From Datisca glomerata (taxonomy: Eukaryota > Streptophyta > Magnoliopsida > Cucurbitales > Datiscaceae), in the NCBI GenBank assembly GCA_003255025.1, contig QANY01013428.1, positions 1 through 64,000 on the forward strand: a DNA stretch of 64,000 nt. Reading direction: 5' to 3'. The position numbers and the translations under genes were made by a program. The notes below the pieces were generated by a model. The model searched no databases and was not told the DNA's origin. It saw nothing but the letters and a program-made list of their open reading frames with translations. Below, one piece after another: positions 55,241 to 64,000 of this stretch. Numbering within the stretch: the first letter of the stretch is position 1; each line of letters starts with the position of its first letter.

Positions 55241-56408
55241 TTGTTTACTAAATACATATTGAGATTCATCAATTACATAGTGAGGTTCACCAATTACGTA
55301 GTGAAGTTCACCAATTACATAGTGAGGCTCGTTAATTATGTAGTGGAGTTCACCAAATACGTACAAATTAATAATTTTTGGAGGGGCTCACCAAATGCGT
55401 ACTGGGGTTCACCAAATACATATTGGGGTTCACCAATTACGTAGTGGAGTTCACCAAATATGTACAAAATAATAATTCTTAGAGGGGTTCATCAAATACG
55501 TACATGAGTTCACCAAATACGTAATGAGGTTCACCAATTACGTAGTGGGGTTCATCAAATACATACAAAATAATAATTCTTAGAGGAATTCATCAAATAT
55601 ATACTAGGGTTCACCAATTACGTAGTGAGGTTCACCAAATACGTACAAATTAATAATTCTTAGAGGAGTTCACCAAATACGTAATGGGATTCACCAATTA
55701 CGTAGTAGGGTTTACCAAATACGTACAAATTAATAATTTCTGGAGTGTTTCACCAAATATATACTGGGGTTCACCAATTACATAATGGGGTTCACCAATT
55801 ACATAATGAGGTTCACCAATTACATAGTGGGGTTCACCAAACACGTACAAATTAATAATTCTTAGAGGGATTCACCAAATACGTACTAGAGTTCATCAAT
55901 TACGTAGTGGGGTTCACCAAATACGTACAAAATAATAATTCTTGGAAGAGTTCACCAAATACGTATTGAGATTCAAAAATTACGTACTAGGGTTCACCAA
56001 TTAAGTAGTGGGGTTCATCAAATACGTACAAAGTAATAATTCTAGAAGTGGTTCACCAAATACGTACTGGAGTTCATCAATTACATACTGGGGTTCACCA
56101 ATTACGTAGTGGGGTTCACCAATTATGTACAAATTAATAATTCTTAGAGGGTTCACCAAATGCGTAGTGGGGTTCACCAATTACGTAATGAGCTTCACCA
56201 ATTACGTAGGGAGTTTACCAAATATGTACAAAATAATAATTCTTAGAAGGGTTCACTAAATACGTAGTGGGGCTCACCAATTACCTACTAGGGTACACCA
56301 ATTACGTAGTAGGGTTCATCAATTACGTACAAATTAATAATTCTTAGAGAGGTTCAGCAAATACTTATTAGAGTTCACCAATTATGTACTGGGGTTCACC
56401 AATTATGT
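55241..56408. repeat. 21-bp satellite-like array with higher-order structure
   Basis: About 50 copies of a 21-bp unit close to GTTCACCAATTACGTAGTGGG, alternating AATTACGTAGT with AAATACGTACT. At intervals of about 80, 100 or 120 bases a copy is replaced by an AT-rich spacer (ACAAATTAATAATTCTTAGAG), seen at least eleven times between 55368 and 56332. Because 21 is a multiple of three, open frames with a 7-residue repeat run through it on both strands; these are not genes. It ends about 1.1 kb upstream of the MATE start codon. Confidence 0.92.
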
Positions 56409-56795
56409 AAAACCTAATCACCATACCTGATACGCGAATCGCCTATTTTTAGCCCCTAAATGTCATCCTAAAGGTACAATCGCATTGACAAAGTCAAGCG
56501 CTAGTTTTATGCCTCCAATCACCTGTTTCATTCCCCAAACACCATGTATAAATAAGCAATCGCTAGTCTCCCTCCCAATCGTCACCTTTTGGGCCTAATC
56601 ACCATTTATATGGCTCTAATCGCCATTCTACACAATCAACCGTAAAAATATTTTTGTAATTATTTGCCGTACACCAGAAAAATCATCGATAAAAATAGAA
56701 AAAATTTATTATTTCAATGCAAACACTCATGATACTCATTTATTATGTGAAATTAGATTGGATTAATTAAGGATTCTTGATACAATTGAACACTT

Positions 56796-57125
56796 AAAGA
56801 GAGAGACGCAAGTTTGGGGGAAGAGAGAGCTACTATACTGAAAGTGAGAGACACGAGTTTTGGCGGATCTTTCATTTGGTAAGAGAGACGCGGGATAATT
56901 TGGGGTGTACGAAAAGTTCACTCTGCGCTTTTTAGTTTTCTATTGCGTTTTGGAGCCAAACGATGTTGTCTTATGCTATAATGACACATAATTTTTGCAG
57001 TGAGTTAAACATAACTTTGTGATACACCCAAGAATATGCATGATAGTTTATTTACTATGAAAGGAAATAGGACCCTGAAACTTCAATTTAGAGACATTTG
57101 AAAGAAAATTACTTTGTAAAAATGT
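56796..57125. repeat. 330-bp direct repeat, copy 1
   Basis: Nearly identical to 62116-62445; I see one difference, GACCCTGAAA here against GACCCTAAAA there. Flanks on both sides are unrelated to the other copy. Content: GA-rich text, then AGTTCACTCTGCGC, GGAGCCAAACG and a TTTTTGCAG that would serve as a splice acceptor on the plus strand. Confidence 0.92.
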
Positions 57126-57489
57126 ATCATTGATAATGTTATTGTGTTTTTGTGACAAGTATCGAGTGTGACGGGTTTTCAACATATATAATTATAGAAC
57201 GTGATATTATGATGGTCAGTAAATCATATTTATTAGTCTGACAAACACGTATAAGCCTCAAGGTCGGATTCTATCTATAAATCAAACATATGCGCTATAA
57301 GTTAAAAATTGAATATTGAAATTTGAAATTTTAACCTTTATTTTATAAATTATAACCCCATAAACCTGTCGCACATGTAGATCTCTAAAAAAGATTCAAT
57401 TTGTTATCTTACGGCCCATGTGGTTCTGCCTGAGTCAAAAGTTACGCCCTCCAGAAGTTGACCTGCGCGTGTCATGATCCAATAGGGAT

Positions 57490-58010
57490 TATTGGGACTA
57501 AACGCCTGTGTTTCTGGCGTTTGGAGCCCTAACGCGACCAGCAGGCCCCAAACGCCAGTCATGGTTGGAGAATCTCCTACCATGACTGGTGTTTATGCTT
57601 GTTGGACACATTTGAGCCTCAAACGCCATAGTAATAGGCGTTTGGCTCGTGTCCTTATGAAATGGGCCAAAAGCCTATATGTCTGGAGCCCAAACGTAAC
57701 TAGCAGTCCCCAAGCACCAGTCATTGTAGGCGATTCGTCTGTCATTGGGGCTCACTTGACACATTTGAACCCCAAACTCCATAATAACAGGCGTTTGGCT
57801 CGTGTCCTTGACATAGGCTAAACGCTTGTGTGTCTGGCATTCGAGGCTCAAACACGATCAACAGGCTCCAAACGTCAGTCATTGTAGGCGATTCGTCAGC
57901 CATGACTGGCGTTTAGGGCCCAAACGTGACCAACAGGCCCCAAACACCAGTCTTGAATGGTGACTCGCCATGTTGTGATGGCGTTTAGGTCCTCATTGTG
58001 GCGTTTGACT
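57490..58010. repeat. 153-158-bp tandem repeat, about three copies
   Basis: Landmarks such as GACACATTTGA (57605 and 57758), GGCGTTTGGCTCGTGTCCTT (57637 and 57790) and GTCATTGTAGGCGATTCGTC (about 57720 and 57878) recur at fixed spacing. The sequence is richer in GC than its surroundings and contains many CCAAACGCCAGTCA variants in both orientations. Confidence 0.85.
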
Positions 58011-58014
58011 CTTA

Positions 58015-58245
58015 ATATTCACACACTTTGACATTTTCACACACTTAACAATTTTCTTACACTTAGTCATTTTCATTTATTTTCACACACTTAACTATTT
58101 TCACAAACTTAGTCATTTTCAAACACTTAGTCATTTTCATAAACTTTCTTAATTTCACGCTTAACCATTTTCACACATTTGATTATTTTTTGCACATTTA
58201 ACCAGGATAGCAATTTATATATTCACACACGTGGTCATTTTCACA
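58015..58245. repeat. short degenerate TTTTCACACACTTA repeats
   Basis: About ten loosely spaced variants of ATTTTCACACACTTAACAA. Low complexity; no coding content. Confidence 0.75.
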
Positions 58246-58877
58246 CGATTGCTCCATGGAGTAACATAATGCTTTTTCTCTCAAAATTTTCAATTTCTCA
58301 ATACAAACATTAGTAATTTTCACTTATATTTGAAATTGAATTAAGTACCACTACAAATGAATATTTCTTCCGAAACAAATCCCTTCTAGGAGATCATTTT
58401 TACTCCACAATTTCTTTTCAGTAGTTAGTACTCCCAGTTTTGAAAGCTAAGTCACGCCATACATTGAATGTTTCTGTAAAAGAAAATGAACCATATAAAA
58501 ATCTAAATGTAAAAGGGAACATATAGATGAGTTCACAAGAAGATACCTTATATTTAGATGATAGACTATCAACTCTTTTAACAACTCAACTTTCACTCTA
58601 AATATATTGTTCTTAGACAACTTCTAATTTCAATAAAGTTCTCCAAATTCCCATCTGCATTACTATAGTGTGAATATTTCCCTCAACATCTAGTATGAAT
58701 ATTTACCTCAACTTTCACTAATTTTCATAATCTTGTGTGAATATTTTCGTCAACATCAACATTATCACTCACATTTTAGAATCTATATAGAAAAGTTTCA
58801 CATACAGTTTCCAATGATAAAACTTCATATATAAATAAAATAATAATTGTTCAAGTGTCCAAAGTATTATCACTTAC

Positions 58878-60023
58878 GATCAAAAAATATATCAATAGCA
58901 TCCAATGAGTCAGGAAGATCCCCACCTTTCACAAGCACATTTTTGAAAAGAAAAATTGGAAATTTAAGAGCGAATGGAGAGCTACTCGAATTGTATTCAA
59001 CCGTTAAAATTATTCGATGGTATTTAATAAAGAAGCCAGGTTAAATACAATGCCTATTTAAAAACTAATGACCAAATATTTTCCTGTCCATTTGTCACTG
59101 TTCTCCAACAATTATTTCATCAAGTCCTAAACCTAATTGCTAAACACTTCTATGACCCTTTTAGTTTATCAAAGGTATAGTTTGGTTTTTGGGGGGTGAT
59201 AGTGGACAATTTAATGTTTACTTCTCCAAAAAAATCATTTAAAGTTCTCCATTCATAGAAAATATATTGTTAGAATTACATAAACACTCGTTTCTTATAT
59301 GACCTGAGTGTGCAAAACTAATCATGAGTAACGAAGGTTGTAGTAAGACGGAAACACAAACTACAATGTTAAATCTGAAGAAAAGGTTGACTTACCTTGG
59401 GACAATTTTATGTAATAATTTTGCAAGAGAACGCGTGTCTTCAAGTGTTTCAAGATGAATACCGCCATGTAAGGAAGATACCTCTTCTAAATTTGGAGTC
59501 ACTAAATTAGCCATAGGAAGAAGGTCCTCTCTGCAGTTAGGAACAAGAAGATAAATGCACTTCACAATGGATCCGATAGCAAGTACTTACAATGACATTA
59601 TTTGAATAAATATTCTTTTATATTAGTATTATTAGGATAATAATAATAGTATTGGCCAAGGAATATAAGAGGAAAATATAAACAAGTTTTTCTGTGTATT
59701 GTAAGCAAACCAATCAGGAGAAGGAAAAGAGCCAAATAAGAAAAAGTAAGAAAAATAAACTATATAGCTTTTTCATGAGAAGAAGTTAGTTAAATGCACT
59801 TAAGCCCTTCAATTGAAGGACCAGCTAGCATATCTCCACTTGTAGATACCATGACAGATCAAGTATTAAAGCTTCCTTCAAGAATATCCACGAATCAGTT
59901 CAAAAGTTACAGTGATTTCGCTCATAATTTTCAAAAGTAATTCATACCTCGGACTGGAAACTTCCTAAGATATTGATAAAGAACCTTCACCATGCCAATT
60001 GAAGGTAGCAATCCAGTTTTTAC
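58878..60023 (-). pseudogene. TH1-like HMP-phosphate kinase (ThiD domain) fragment
   Basis: Plant TH1 phosphorylates hydroxymethylpyrimidine phosphate and joins it to the thiazole moiety to make thiamine phosphate in the plastid. Four exon-like blocks on the minus strand match its kinase half in order: A 59948-60023 (VKTGLLPSIGMVKVL), B 59800-59871 (VSTSGDMLAGPSIEGLK), C 59396-59530 (LLPMANLVTPNLEEVSSLHGG) and D 58878-58942 (NVLVKGGDLPDSLDAIDIFF). Splice sites and phases fit except for two lesions. Exon B lacks one base in the codon after LILD (72 nt where the phases need 73), and the acceptor of D reads AA instead of AG. Neither the N-terminal kinase part nor the ThiE half is visible. The gene symbol is by similarity from memory. 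Confidence 0.75.
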
Positions 60024-60067
60024 CTAAATTCACATCATGGTTGGAGGAACCATCTGGTGGCTGATTT

Positions 60068-60104
60068 GGGGGGGGGGGGGGGGGGNGGGGGGGGGGGGGG
60101 GGGG
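60068..60104. other. poly-G run with an N
   Basis: Thirty-seven positions, all G except an N at 60086. Such a run is unusual in plant DNA and together with the N suggests an assembly join or a polishing failure. Sequence order across this point should not be trusted. Confidence 0.85.
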
Positions 60105-61739
60105 TATAGATGAACCTAGTTCTTCTGGCTAGCCAAATTCAATTTTCCAACACATATTCTGTAGCCTAGTACTTCTCTCGTAAGGAATCCTGGTCACTAA
60201 AGGCTTCATCATACAATCTGACCACCATAAATAACATAACTAACCAAATAACGATATTGGAACATGATAGAGTCGCACAAACAAGGCCACTGCGCGTGTA
60301 ACTGAGTACGGAACGATAAAAAAAATTTATTTTAACCCAGGAGCTATAGATATTCCTCTCATCGAAGCTAGTGATTACCTCCTCAACAAAGTAGGGAGGA
60401 GAGCTAAAGTGACATCTATCTCTCTAAGCAGTAACGACATAGTTGATTTTACAGGCTTAGCCTCATCCACACTTGACCAACGTCTAGTATCACCTCTAAA
60501 TTGCTATCAATCCATCATTTCCTACCATTACGTTAAAATGGAAATTACTATGTGAGAAAAAGGAGAAGAGATTGAGAATGGTAATTACTATGTAGGGGAA
60601 AAGAAGTTTTGGGAGGGCATTAAAACCGATAAATCTTGTCTTGAGGGTCTAAATAAGAACTCAAATAGACAACAATATTAAAGTTGAATCATAGGAAGCA
60701 AGCACACATCTTGGAAGAGCTGAAGAAGATAAAAGATCTAGACTCGAGCCTGATTAACTAAGAACATACTTGAAATCGTGAAACTTAAGTCCCTAGAAAT
60801 CGTCAGACTTTAAGCAAATGATCCCCTGTGTAAATATGACCCAAGCTTATCACCATGACCAATCAATTCAATCAGAGTGCAGGAGAGTTTTGAGCTTCGA
60901 CCTTTGAACTATACTCGAAACAACTCGTCGAGCTTTAGTCTTGGTGAAAATGCCAGAGAGGAAAAGAGGATAAAAGCCACGATATAGTTTTTTCAACCCA
61001 TGATAGAGCTTAGAAATATTTATTTGTATTCATTTCCATGAGCTCAGCAAGATTTATTTCTATCTATTTCTATTAATTGATGGATTATGCAATATTTTAA
61101 TCATCTAGCAACAAAAAAAATAAATTATTGTAAATTCCTTCAATAGAGCACATAATTCTCATAAGATCCAAGACACCATGCACAAACCCATAGATGAATG
61201 AGAAACGCCGAACTTGAGATAGATTTGATACAGGGATTCAGTGAAGCTTGTAAACACATAGAATCCACTATGAACCCAAGAAATCCACCTAAGTGGATGG
61301 ATAGAAAATCATTCACGAAAACAAAAAGCTTGGCAGTACCTAGTTCTTGATGGGAAAGTCATCTTATTCTCCAATTGTGAGAATCTGAAAGTAGAAACAA
61401 GGTTCATGTTAAAAGTACCTCCCTAGAATAACAAATCAAATAGGTCACAAGGCCAAATTCAAATCCAAAAATACTAATAGTCGTAAAAGTAAACCTTTTA
61501 ACTTAGAAACACAAATCGTACTCCAAATTCATCCCAACTTCGACCAAATCATTCCCTCAAACTTCTAACATTAATCCAACTAGGAGAAATTTAGCACATT
61601 AATTAACTTGGGAAACTCTAATTAAAAGAAGAAAGAAAAGATTCAAACAAACTTAGGCACACTGACCTAACGACTCAGATAAAACTCAAAAATCATAAAA
61701 ATCAGACACAAAATCACTAAAATCAGACAAAATTTTGAG
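60105..61739. other. no gene recognised
   Basis: AT-rich with short frames only. The missing N-terminal exons of the TH1 fragment would be expected here, but I cannot find them. One minus-strand stretch near 60400-60480 reads protein-like (SSVDEAKPVKSTMSLL) without a family I recognise. Confidence 0.4.
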
Positions 61740-62115
61740 AATGAAGCCTTACCTCTATTCTTAGCTGCAAAGTCAAAGTAGGACAGAGCTGGGAGACAGA
61801 GCTGAGAGAGTGAGAGATGGAGGGAGAGCTTTATGTCGTGAGAGAAACCTGTGACGAAGATGGGATATCTGTGAGAGAGCTTGAAGAGAGAGATCAGAGA
61901 GATAAAGAGAGACAACTGAGAGAGAGTGTTCATTGGGGAGCTTCGTGATCGAGCTTTGAGAGAGCTACTATAATGAGAGAAAGATAACTACTATGAAATA
62001 GCTCGTTTGTGAGCTTCGAGAGAGCTTATTGGGGAGCTTCGTGATCGAGCTTCGAGAGAGCTACTGTACATAAAGAGGGACACATGGGTAGGGGGGAGAG
62101 AGGGCTATTGTACTA
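61740..62115. repeat. GA-rich block with an internal duplication
   Basis: Dense GAGAGAGCT text. TTGGGGAGCTTCGTGATCGA occurs twice (61934 and 62030), each followed by GAGAGAGCTACT. On the minus strand this is a CT-rich stretch ending in a possible donor (AATAGAGGTAAGG near 61745-61757), so it could be a leader exon. A frame of 88 residues there is low-complexity Leu/Ser. Confidence 0.6.
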
Positions 62116-62445
62116 AAAGAGAGAGACGCAAGTTTGGGGGAAGAGAGAGCTACTATACTGAAAGTGAGAGACACGAGTTTTGGCGGATCTTTCATTTGGT
62201 AAGAGAGACGCGGGATAATTTGGGGTGTACGAAAAGTTCACTCTGCGCTTTTTAGTTTTCTATTGCGTTTTGGAGCCAAACGATGTTGTCTTATGCTATA
62301 ATGACACATAATTTTTGCAGTGAGTTAAACATAACTTTGTGATACACCCAAGAATATGCATGATAGTTTATTTACTATGAAAGGAAATAGGACCCTAAAA
62401 CTTCAATTTAGAGACATTTGAAAGAAAATTACTTTGTAAAAATGT
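62116..62445. repeat. 330-bp direct repeat, copy 2
   Basis: See copy 1 at 56796-57125. It directly follows the GA-rich block, whose closing GAGAGAGCTACTGTAC text resembles the opening part of the repeat. Confidence 0.92.
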
Positions 62446-62678
62446 TCGGTCCAAAAACTATTAGACGGGAAAAAAATACATTTGTTATATATTGTAAAAG
62501 TATACTCGTTTCCACAGTTTCTCACATTCCTAAAGGGCTACTTGTTTCCTTTTGTCGTGAACTTACCTTAAATGAAAAGGAAACAAAATGGAATCAAATA
62601 TTAGTCGGCTCAATAAATTATAAGGCTGGTGAGTACACTATTATGGTTCCTTTAGAAAAATCATTAAGAGAACTTTGA
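62418..62678 (+). CDS. hypothetical 86-residue frame, doubtful
   Basis: The ATG lies inside the 330-bp repeat and the frame continues into unique sequence, encoding a basic peptide with RREKNTFVIYCKS and LVGSINYKAGEYTIMV. The composition is protein-like, but I recognise no family and see no promoter. It may be an exon fragment, since the frame is open right across the repeat junction. Confidence 0.2.
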   Translation: MKENYFVKMFGPKTIRREKNTFVIYCKSILVSTVSHIPKGLLVSFCRELTLNEKETKWNQILVGSINYKAGEYTIMVPLEKSLREL

Positions 62679-62728
62679 CAATTTAAGAGCATAAGCAAAA
62701 TCATTAATAGAGCTTTGACAATTTAAGA
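62657..62728. repeat. 40-bp tandem duplication
   Basis: AAAATCATTAAGAGAACTTT and its copy AAAATCATTAATAGAGCTTT are 40 bases apart, each followed by GACAATTTAAGA. It lies at the end of the doubtful frame and creates its stop context. Confidence 0.8.
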
Positions 62729-63791
62729 TGACAATTAAGTACTATTTTCATTCTTAGGAGTACAGGCTATTTAACACAAATTATAGCATATAAGAAAGAG
62801 AAACTACATACTTTCCCTTCATTCAGCTGCACATATCCATGTCTCACCTAATCAAACACTAAGTACTTTACCTAAAATTAGTCATTTTTACAAAATTTCT
62901 CATAAACATTCAAAGAAAAATACCATCCAACTTTGCTAAATTCGACAACATAACCACAAGTTAGTACCTTACACATAACCTTGAAGTTTAAGTTTCAATC
63001 AACAGTTTTGATACTTACTAGGTCCATTTAAGCTTGAATACCCATGCGTAGAGGTATAAAAAAAATTCTAGCAACATTTAATTCAATCCAAGAGTTCTAT
63101 ATAGTTTCTTGACTTCTTCCCCCAATTAATCAAGTAACCCTGAATGGTATATCAAGTTAATGATATATCCTAAAATATAACATATTCAACATAAATCTTC
63201 AAAGAGAGTTAGGTAAAGCAAACCTTGATATTCAATTGCAAGTAGAGAGTAGAAGAATTCTTCCCATATCAACAAAACAACATATATAACAATATATTCT
63301 AGATTTAAACATAGAATCACAGATTCAAGTTCCAAACAAAAATCATTTAAAAAAATCAAACAAGCCACCTAATAAACATTTAAAAGCATCGACCTCTTAG
63401 GCATACGGATCCACAAGGAGAGAGAAAAGAAGAGAATGTGTGAAGTGAACGCCAAGCAGATGTGATGCTAAGTGTCTGAGAGCATCCTCCAAATTTGAAG
63501 TCCTCCATTATCTTCTTTAACGGTGAGGGATGTGCTCGGCTCCCAGAACTTAATCGAGTTTTCAATGACTCAATAACCTTTAATCAAGAAAAATCCTTCT
63601 AATCGGGAAAAAATATTCAAACCAACACAAATGAACTACTAAATAAAAAATAGCAAACAACATAAACATAAAAATTAGAAAACACACCTTCGATGAACGT
63701 AGAGAGAGCCGATGAAGAGAGAGAGTCGGACGAGTTCGGTGAGTTTAACAGCTTTCGAAGGAAGTTTGGGTGAAAATGAATTTGCCAAAAA
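62729..63791. other. no gene recognised
   Basis: AT-rich, with short frames on both strands that show no motif. A GA-rich stretch with AGAGAGAG occurs near 63700-63730. Confidence 0.4.
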
Positions 63792-63960
63792 ATTGGTGAA
63801 GCTTCTCAAGGAAGCCTAAGTTTAAAATATAAATTATAAAAAATTTGATGAATCTTCTCAAGGAAGATTAGGGTGAAAATTAGATTAATAAAGACTTTGG
63901 TGAAGCTTCTCAAGGAAGATCTGGGTAAAAAGAAAATTTATGAAAAATTTGGTGAAGCAA
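63792..63960. repeat. 52-bp tandem repeat, three to four copies
   Basis: TTGGTGAAGCTTCTCAAGGA recurs with small changes at about 63792, 63845, 63897 and (partly) 63949, separated by AT-rich text. The array continues towards the right edge of the window. Confidence 0.85.
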
Positions 63961-64000
63961 TCTACAACCTGTACATCCGATTGAAAGGGATTTAATCCTT

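Noticed and set aside
55073..55444. Frames with FTNYVV and GSPNTYW repeats.
   Set aside because: A 21-bp repeat unit leaves all frames open when no stop falls in the unit. The peptides are by-products.
61667..61933. 88-residue minus-strand Leu/Ser-rich frame.
   Set aside because: It derives from the GA-rich block. Only a possible splice donor is of interest, and no domain is visible.
56796..62445. Treating the 330-bp repeats as LTRs of one retrotransposon.
   Set aside because: The ends are not TG/CA, there is no primer-binding site or polypurine tract beside them, no pol sequence between them and no target duplication outside.

Overview
This is nuclear DNA from a flowering plant, most likely a eudicot. 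It is AT-rich and crowded with plant-type Ty1/copia, Ty3/gypsy and L1-type LINE sequences. It carries one spliced MATE transporter gene and a broken copy of a plant thiamine-biosynthesis (TH1/ThiD) gene. I saw no tRNA, rRNA, CRISPR array or bacterial-type operon. The species cannot be named from the sequence.

Layout. 1-6.1 kb: 3' end of a Ty3/gypsy-like element (76-bp tandem repeats, polypurine tract, LTR), then a minus-strand LTR element's leader, primer-binding site and LTR. 6.1-9.7 kb: a foldback, a decayed gypsy gag and featureless AT-rich DNA. 9.7-15.3 kb: a decayed minus-strand copia element whose reverse transcriptase is split by a 1.29-kb TIR element (3-bp TAA duplication) carrying GC-rich minisatellite; an unrecognised exon-like stretch lies near its far end. 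15.7-17.6 kb: another copia pol remnant. 18.1-31.7 kb: a third minus-strand copia element, one LTR of which is split by a near full-length plus-strand LINE (18.2-24.9 kb).

33.3-54.1 kb: a minus-strand MATE (DETOXIFICATION-type) gene. Seven exons with compatible phases and GT-AG introns encode 494 residues. Intron 5 is 16.3 kb, and almost all of it (34,223-50,063) is a single L1-type LINE bracketed by a perfect 15-bp target-site duplication. That LINE has been invaded by a copia element (TSD TGAAC), a pol-deleted gypsy derivative (TSD GATAT), a solo LTR (TSD AAATA) and a 5'-truncated LINE tail. Removing the nest and one TSD copy leaves an intron of about 482 bp. The gene therefore appears structurally intact despite about 15.8 kb of inserted DNA.

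54.1-64 kb: the MATE upstream region; a 21-bp-monomer array with higher-order structure (55.24-56.41 kb); two nearly identical 330-bp direct repeats (56.8 and 62.1 kb) bracketing other tandem repeats and a TH1/ThiD pseudogene with four exons, one frameshift and one lost splice acceptor; and short tandem repeats at the right edge. Two places are assembly-limited: a 485-N gap in a (GA)n tract inside MATE intron 6, and a poly-G run containing an N at 60.07-60.10 kb.

No wholly new system was proven. The best-supported observations are the reconstructed MATE gene with its nested giant intron, the repeat-bracketed TH1 fragment, and the minisatellite-carrying TIR element.
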